Source: Coemansia sp. RSA 487 (taxonomy: Eukaryota > Kickxellomycota > Kickxellomycetes > Kickxellales > Kickxellaceae). Taken from it: 64,000 nt of DNA. The notes beneath the pieces were generated by a model. The model did not search any database, was not told the origin of the DNA, and was given only the letters and a program-made list of their open reading frames with translations. The stretch is from assembly GCA_027577595.1 (NCBI GenBank), contig JANBRJ010000010.1, positions 220,109 through 284,108 of the forward strand, read 5' to 3'. The translations under genes were made by a program, and so were the position numbers. This document shows, piece after piece, positions 60,746-64,000 of the stretch; position 1 is the first letter of the stretch; the number at the start of each line of letters is the position of its first letter.

Positions 60746-61309
60746 ATGGGGTTCCGAAAGATGTTTTATCCCGACCGCAAGCGGGACCTGCGCCCCAAGT
60801 ACCGGAACCACTGTAACTGCAGCGAATGCATAGATCGCAACAAGATGTACGGCGACATGTGGAGGCACAAGACGCCGCTCTGTACATGCTGCGACTGCAT
60901 GGCAATAGCCGGGCAAAACATCCCGCACTCGTACAGTACGTACGGGCACACGCACGCGCCAGTTCACACGTGCGCAATGACCGGACCGGCCCGCCACCAC
61001 CCGTGTCCGGGATCCACGCCCTGCAGACCGCCGGCATGCGGCGATGAGGCACCACCAAAGTACTCGCTCAAGCCGCACACCACGCACAAAGTTGACAATG
61101 CGTGCGGCGCCCGCGTCTACGCCACCCCGCTGTTCCCCGAGAAGAACAACCCACAGAGCTGCCGCGCAAACGACCCGTACTTCCGCCCCTACGGCCAGAG
61201 CTCGAGCGGATCCTGTTGCTCCTCCTCCTCTGTTCCGTCCACGTGCCGCACGTACAGGGATGACATGTATGTATGCATGCCAGGCAGCTACCATCCATGC
61301 AATCGGTAA
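60746..61309 (+). CDS. Cysteine/histidine-rich protein of unknown function
   Basis: I start at ATG 60746 (MGFRKMFYPDRKRDL), giving 187 residues; the frame extends only two codons upstream. Cysteines are frequent and clustered: HCNCSEC, LCTCCDC, then spaced Cys in CPGSTPC, CRPPACG, CGARV, SCRAN, CCSSSS and two near the end. Histidines (YGHTHAPVHTC, ARHHPCPG, PHTTH) and Pro/Tyr are also abundant. No signal peptide or membrane span. Codon third positions are strongly GC-biased, so it looks like a functioning gene. Cytosolic metal binding, or a cross-linked structural protein, are possible readings; I recognise no family. Confidence 0.7.
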   Translation: MGFRKMFYPDRKRDLRPKYRNHCNCSECIDRNKMYGDMWRHKTPLCTCCDCMAIAGQNIPHSYSTYGHTHAPVHTCAMTGPARHHPCPGSTPCRPPACGDEAPPKYSLKPHTTHKVDNACGARVYATPLFPEKNNPQSCRANDPYFRPYGQSSSGSCCSSSSVPSTCRTYRDDMYVCMPGSYHPCNR

Positions 61310-61489
61310 TTGCTTACGTCCGTGTCATGCCCCTACACCATTGTTTCCTCTCCTCTATGAGACAGATCAATCATGTGTGTTTTTTCGATACCAACTATAG
61401 CATTTATATATTACCAAATCGTACATACCCCACCTTGTTACTTGTAAAAAAAAAGCGTTGTATTCAGCACAGACAGAATGTAGACGCGT

Positions 61490-62194
61490 CTATACAATGT
61501 TCTTTCCCTTTCCCTTCTTCTTTGCCTTTGCAGACTTTTTCGATTGCTTTGGCTGCGAATTCTCAACCGTCTGAGAAGAAGTACTTGCCTCTGCTGTTGC
61601 TACAGACGATGTCGCTTGTGGTGGAGGTACACCTGGAAGCGCAGGCATCGCACCCGAATCAATGAGATCCTGCAACGTGGGTTCTTTGTCTCTGGGGGCA
61701 TCAACAAGGGCCATTTTCTCAGCAACCCTGCGGCACAATATCTTTCTGTTTGGCACATCAGCCCTCATGGGTCTTCCTGCAGCGTCAAACACCTGGACGC
61801 GCACCCGTCCAGGCGTGAAAAAGTCTCGTGGGTGGCTCTTGTTCGGTTCGTAGCACACATTGAGTCCTACTTCCTTTACCGCCATCGAAAGCTGCCTCCC
61901 ATGCGGCGACTCTATTGCCAAGGATACAGGCACCTTGCGTCCCTTGTTGAGAGACCTGCTTTTGTCGAAATACAGAGGGTACAGACATACCCAGTCCTTG
62001 AACCGTGATGCATCACTGACTACGCGCATGCCCCCGAATCCTTGCCCAATTCGCACGCCTCCCGGGTCTTCTTCTGTTTGGATTATACTGTCAAGCTGTC
62101 CAGACATTCCGCTGTAACCAGGCTCTTCAGGTAAAGGGAAATCCATGTCGTCTACATCAAAGTCAACCTCCTTACCACGTCCTGTATTGCTCAT
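61490..62194 (-). CDS. SEC65: Signal recognition particle subunit SRP19/Sec65
   Basis: I start at ATG 62192-62194 (MSNTGRGKEVDFDVDDMDF), giving 234 residues. The SRP19 domain spans about 65-180: FKDWVCLYPLYFDKSRSLNKG is the signature entry, RKVPVSLAIESP follows, and LSMAVKEVGLNVCYEPNKSH then HPRDFFTPGRVRVQVFD match Sec65. The acidic N-terminus and the Lys-rich tail (KKSAKAKKKGKGKN) are as in yeast Sec65. It binds the SRP RNA and helps place SRP54. Length is between human SRP19 (144) and yeast Sec65 (273). Confidence 0.93.
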   Translation of the reverse strand: MSNTGRGKEVDFDVDDMDFPLPEEPGYSGMSGQLDSIIQTEEDPGGVRIGQGFGGMRVVSDASRFKDWVCLYPLYFDKSRSLNKGRKVPVSLAIESPHGRQLSMAVKEVGLNVCYEPNKSHPRDFFTPGRVRVQVFDAAGRPMRADVPNRKILCRRVAEKMALVDAPRDKEPTLQDLIDSGAMPALPGVPPPQATSSVATAEASTSSQTVENSQPKQSKKSAKAKKKGKGKNIV

Positions 62195-62386
62195 CTTTCC
62201 CCCTTCTTTCTGTATTGTATGTGGATTGCAATAAAAGCACTTTTGAATTGCAATTTTACGCTGCAAACTGTATATACTTCAAAAAAAAAAAGAGTTCAGA
62301 AAAATGTAGCAGAATCAGAGTTTGTAATTGAATTTCAGCCAGAGACCACAGCAGAATGTGTTTTTAAAAGCCTGTAAAGCGTGATC

Positions 62387-62563
62387 ATGTTGAGCCAAAA
62401 GCTTGGCTTGCCTAGATCGAATCAAGCGATCAACACGGATATGACAAACATTGGTGTTACCCCTCCACAACATTTTGAAGCAAAGCTGCCTTTAGAAAAG
62501 CTCCACTATTTCATTCTAGGCAAATATCTTTATACATCAACCATCCCTCCGCGTGAGCACTAA
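62387..62563 (+). CDS. Unrecognised 58-residue open frame, possibly a fragment
   Basis: A short frame begins at ATG 62387-62389 and reads SNQAINTDMTNIGVTPPQHF with a tail through LEKLHYFILGKYLY and ending PPREH. The composition (Pro, aromatic and charged residues, few low-complexity runs) is more protein-like than expected from chance in AT-rich DNA, and a codon pattern is faintly present. No start context or partner exon was found. It may be a piece of a larger, lost gene. Confidence 0.25.
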   Translation: MLSQKLGLPRSNQAINTDMTNIGVTPPQHFEAKLPLEKLHYFILGKYLYTSTIPPREH

Positions 62564-63160
62564 ACAAAGATGCCTATAGTATTTAAAAATGTTTGAAGCA
62601 TTGTATTCCTTTGTGTCCTTAAAATCTTTGAACAAATAAAAACCTGAAAGGTAAAAGCCAAAAGAGCCATGTGAAAATAAGCAAGCAAAATCATAATTAA
62701 AAGTGTGGTTGTCCGCTCATATTTCATCAACAATTACTACCTCAGATATATTTTCAAAGAAAACTAGAAAGACATGTTTACACATTTTACCTTATTCTCT
62801 GCAAAGTAGGTTTTTTTAGCTTTTGTTTAATATGAATAAAAGTATATTATAAAAACTCAAGGAGGAACCCAGAGGAGAAAAGTCTCTCTATCTGTGATGA
62901 CATGGCATGCTGTTAAATAGTGGTAAACATACATCCGGTAATTAGATTTCGTATCACATTTTGCAGTGGAAATAGTAAAATATTGGCTGCTCATCTGAGC
63001 AAAACAAATAGACTAAAAACGTATAAATTGAGATAAATCTACCAAAAAATGAACTGTGTTTACTCACCACATTTGAAACATCTGCTTTTTTAAATCACAA
63101 CAATTTATTACACTTTCCAGATTATACTAGGTTCTACCAAAATAACAGATTTCAACAAAT
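62564..63160. other. AT-rich stretch without a gene
   Basis: About 600 bases, very AT-rich with poly-A/T runs. No coding, RNA-gene or repeat structure recognised. Confidence 0.45.
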
Positions 63161-63331
63161 ATGGAAAAACTCTTAATACAAGAGGATTTAAAAAAGTTTG
63201 AGGTCGATAATGGCAATGGTACTTTTACATTTACAGTGACATCCTCCAAGTTTAAACAAGGCAAAGTCACAGAAAAAGTTGATGTACCAAGTGACCAGGC
63301 TGAAAATTTTAGAAAGGGCTTGAAGGGTTAA
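63161..63331 (+). CDS. Putative 56-residue micro-protein
   Basis: A complete frame runs from ATG 63161-63163 to TAA 63329-63331. The product is hydrophilic with an amphipathic start (MEKLLIQEDLKKFEVD), a beta-like GTFTFTVTSSKFKQGKV patch and a charged end. It is too regular to dismiss, with alternating hydrophobic positions as in a small folded protein, but codon use is AT-rich like its surroundings and no family is recognised. Confidence 0.35.
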   Translation: MEKLLIQEDLKKFEVDNGNGTFTFTVTSSKFKQGKVTEKVDVPSDQAENFRKGLKG

Positions 63332-64000
63332 TATATGCTAGTACTATGTTGGAGCTACCTGGCTCAAGTAGTCGCTGATTACCTGCCGCCCATACTCATT
63401 TTTAGCTTATAAAGATAGCAATAATATATGTGGATGTTATTTTTTATTTATGATTTCTTAGATAGGTGGTGTGGTGGGGATATGCATGCAGTTTGTGACA
63501 AGATTTAATTACCAGATGAATGTTTACCATTACTTAACAGTATTCCATGCCAACACATGTGGGCAGGCCTTTTCTTTTCTTTTCCTTTCTTCAGTTTTAC
63601 ACAGGTTATTTTTATTCATATTATATCCTCCATAGCCTATATTATTCTAAACTCAAGTTAAACATATATATGCTATGCATGTGTTCACCTGACAATGTAG
63701 GTATGGTTTATGATATATCCATTATGACAAACCCAAAAACATTTGAACTTGTCATGGTTTGTGATAACAATCCGATTCATGAATTGCAAAGCCTGATTTG
63801 TGAACCTGATTTGCAATATAATTGATTCATGTTGAGTTAATTATATTGTTGGTAAGCACACTATATACTTCCCAATTATCAGCTTTATTTTAGGATAGGT
63901 TTTACGGCTATAAAAGGCCATGGTTGTCACGCTAGTGTGTTGTCATATGCAGGGCTGATTTCCATACAGATGGGTTGGGGCAACCACTGGTTGTGGACAT
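63332..64000. other. AT-rich right end of the window
   Basis: No supported gene. A TATA-like CTATAAAAG lies at 63908-63916 shortly before the edge, with a GCAGGG-type acceptor-like site at about 63950, so a plus-strand gene could begin here and continue outside the window. Confidence 0.35.

Overview
This window looks like nuclear DNA of an early-diverging fungus, most likely Kickxellomycotina (Coemansia/Linderina-like). Supporting signs: a five-domain AROM fusion, a SPX-type phosphate transporter, an SRP19/Sec65, compact and mostly intron-free genes with GC-rich third positions, one member of an F-box/LRR-like protein family that I know as expanded in Coemansia relatives, a FunK1 kinase fragment, and an Integrator subunit-like gene that budding yeasts lack. 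No bacterial operons, CRISPR arrays, rRNA or tRNA genes were seen. The genus call rests on memory of gene families, not on a search.

Layout. Positions 1-8744 carry a head-to-tail minus-strand series: the N-terminal part of lysophospholipase NTE1 (runs off the left edge), clamp-loader subunit RFC4, a ZNRD2/p27-type zinc protein, the ARFRP1-like GTPase, and a PHO91-type SPX phosphate transporter whose first 21 codons lie in a separate exon. After a doubtful small secreted-protein candidate come a METTL21-type methyltransferase and the 1630-residue AROM protein (plus strand), acyl-CoA-binding protein (minus), a PfkB/1-phosphofructokinase-like kinase (plus) and a membrane-anchored Ste23/insulin-degrading-enzyme-like protease (minus, two exons).

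Positions 22.0-27.0 kb are different: an orphan coding fragment, TSC10, then a decayed island holding a broken AAA-ATPase-like/PD-(D/E)XK nuclease gene and the C-terminal remnant of what looks like a TnpB/Fanzor-type RuvC nuclease. Ordinary housekeeping genes resume with URC4, an INTS8-like protein, a FunK1 kinase relic with an in-frame TGA, a MYST acetyltransferase, LSM3, TAF1 and the lineage-specific LRR-like protein.

From 43 kb: a tetraspanin-like protein, the ER SUN-domain protein SLP1, an APH-fold kinase-like protein, an AT-rich compositional outlier (47.5-50.1 kb) with a 52-residue CxxC micro-ORF and a four-TM protein, a PH-domain protein, a Gln-rich single-pass protein, tubulin cofactor C, an RGD2-type F-BAR/DEP/RhoGAP, mitochondrial ribosomal protein mS41 (two exons), a Cys/His-rich protein and SEC65. 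The final 1.8 kb is AT-rich and nearly empty apart from a 58-residue fragment and a 56-residue micro-ORF.

The genes do not form one pathway; this is a typical mixed housekeeping block (replication, transcription, secretory/ER lipid functions, amino-acid and nucleobase metabolism, cytoskeleton) interrupted by small accessory islands. The best candidates for unusual biology are the 24.5-27 kb island, the AT-rich outlier genes and the unassigned small ORFs. All identifications come from reading the sequence and recalling families; no database search was run.
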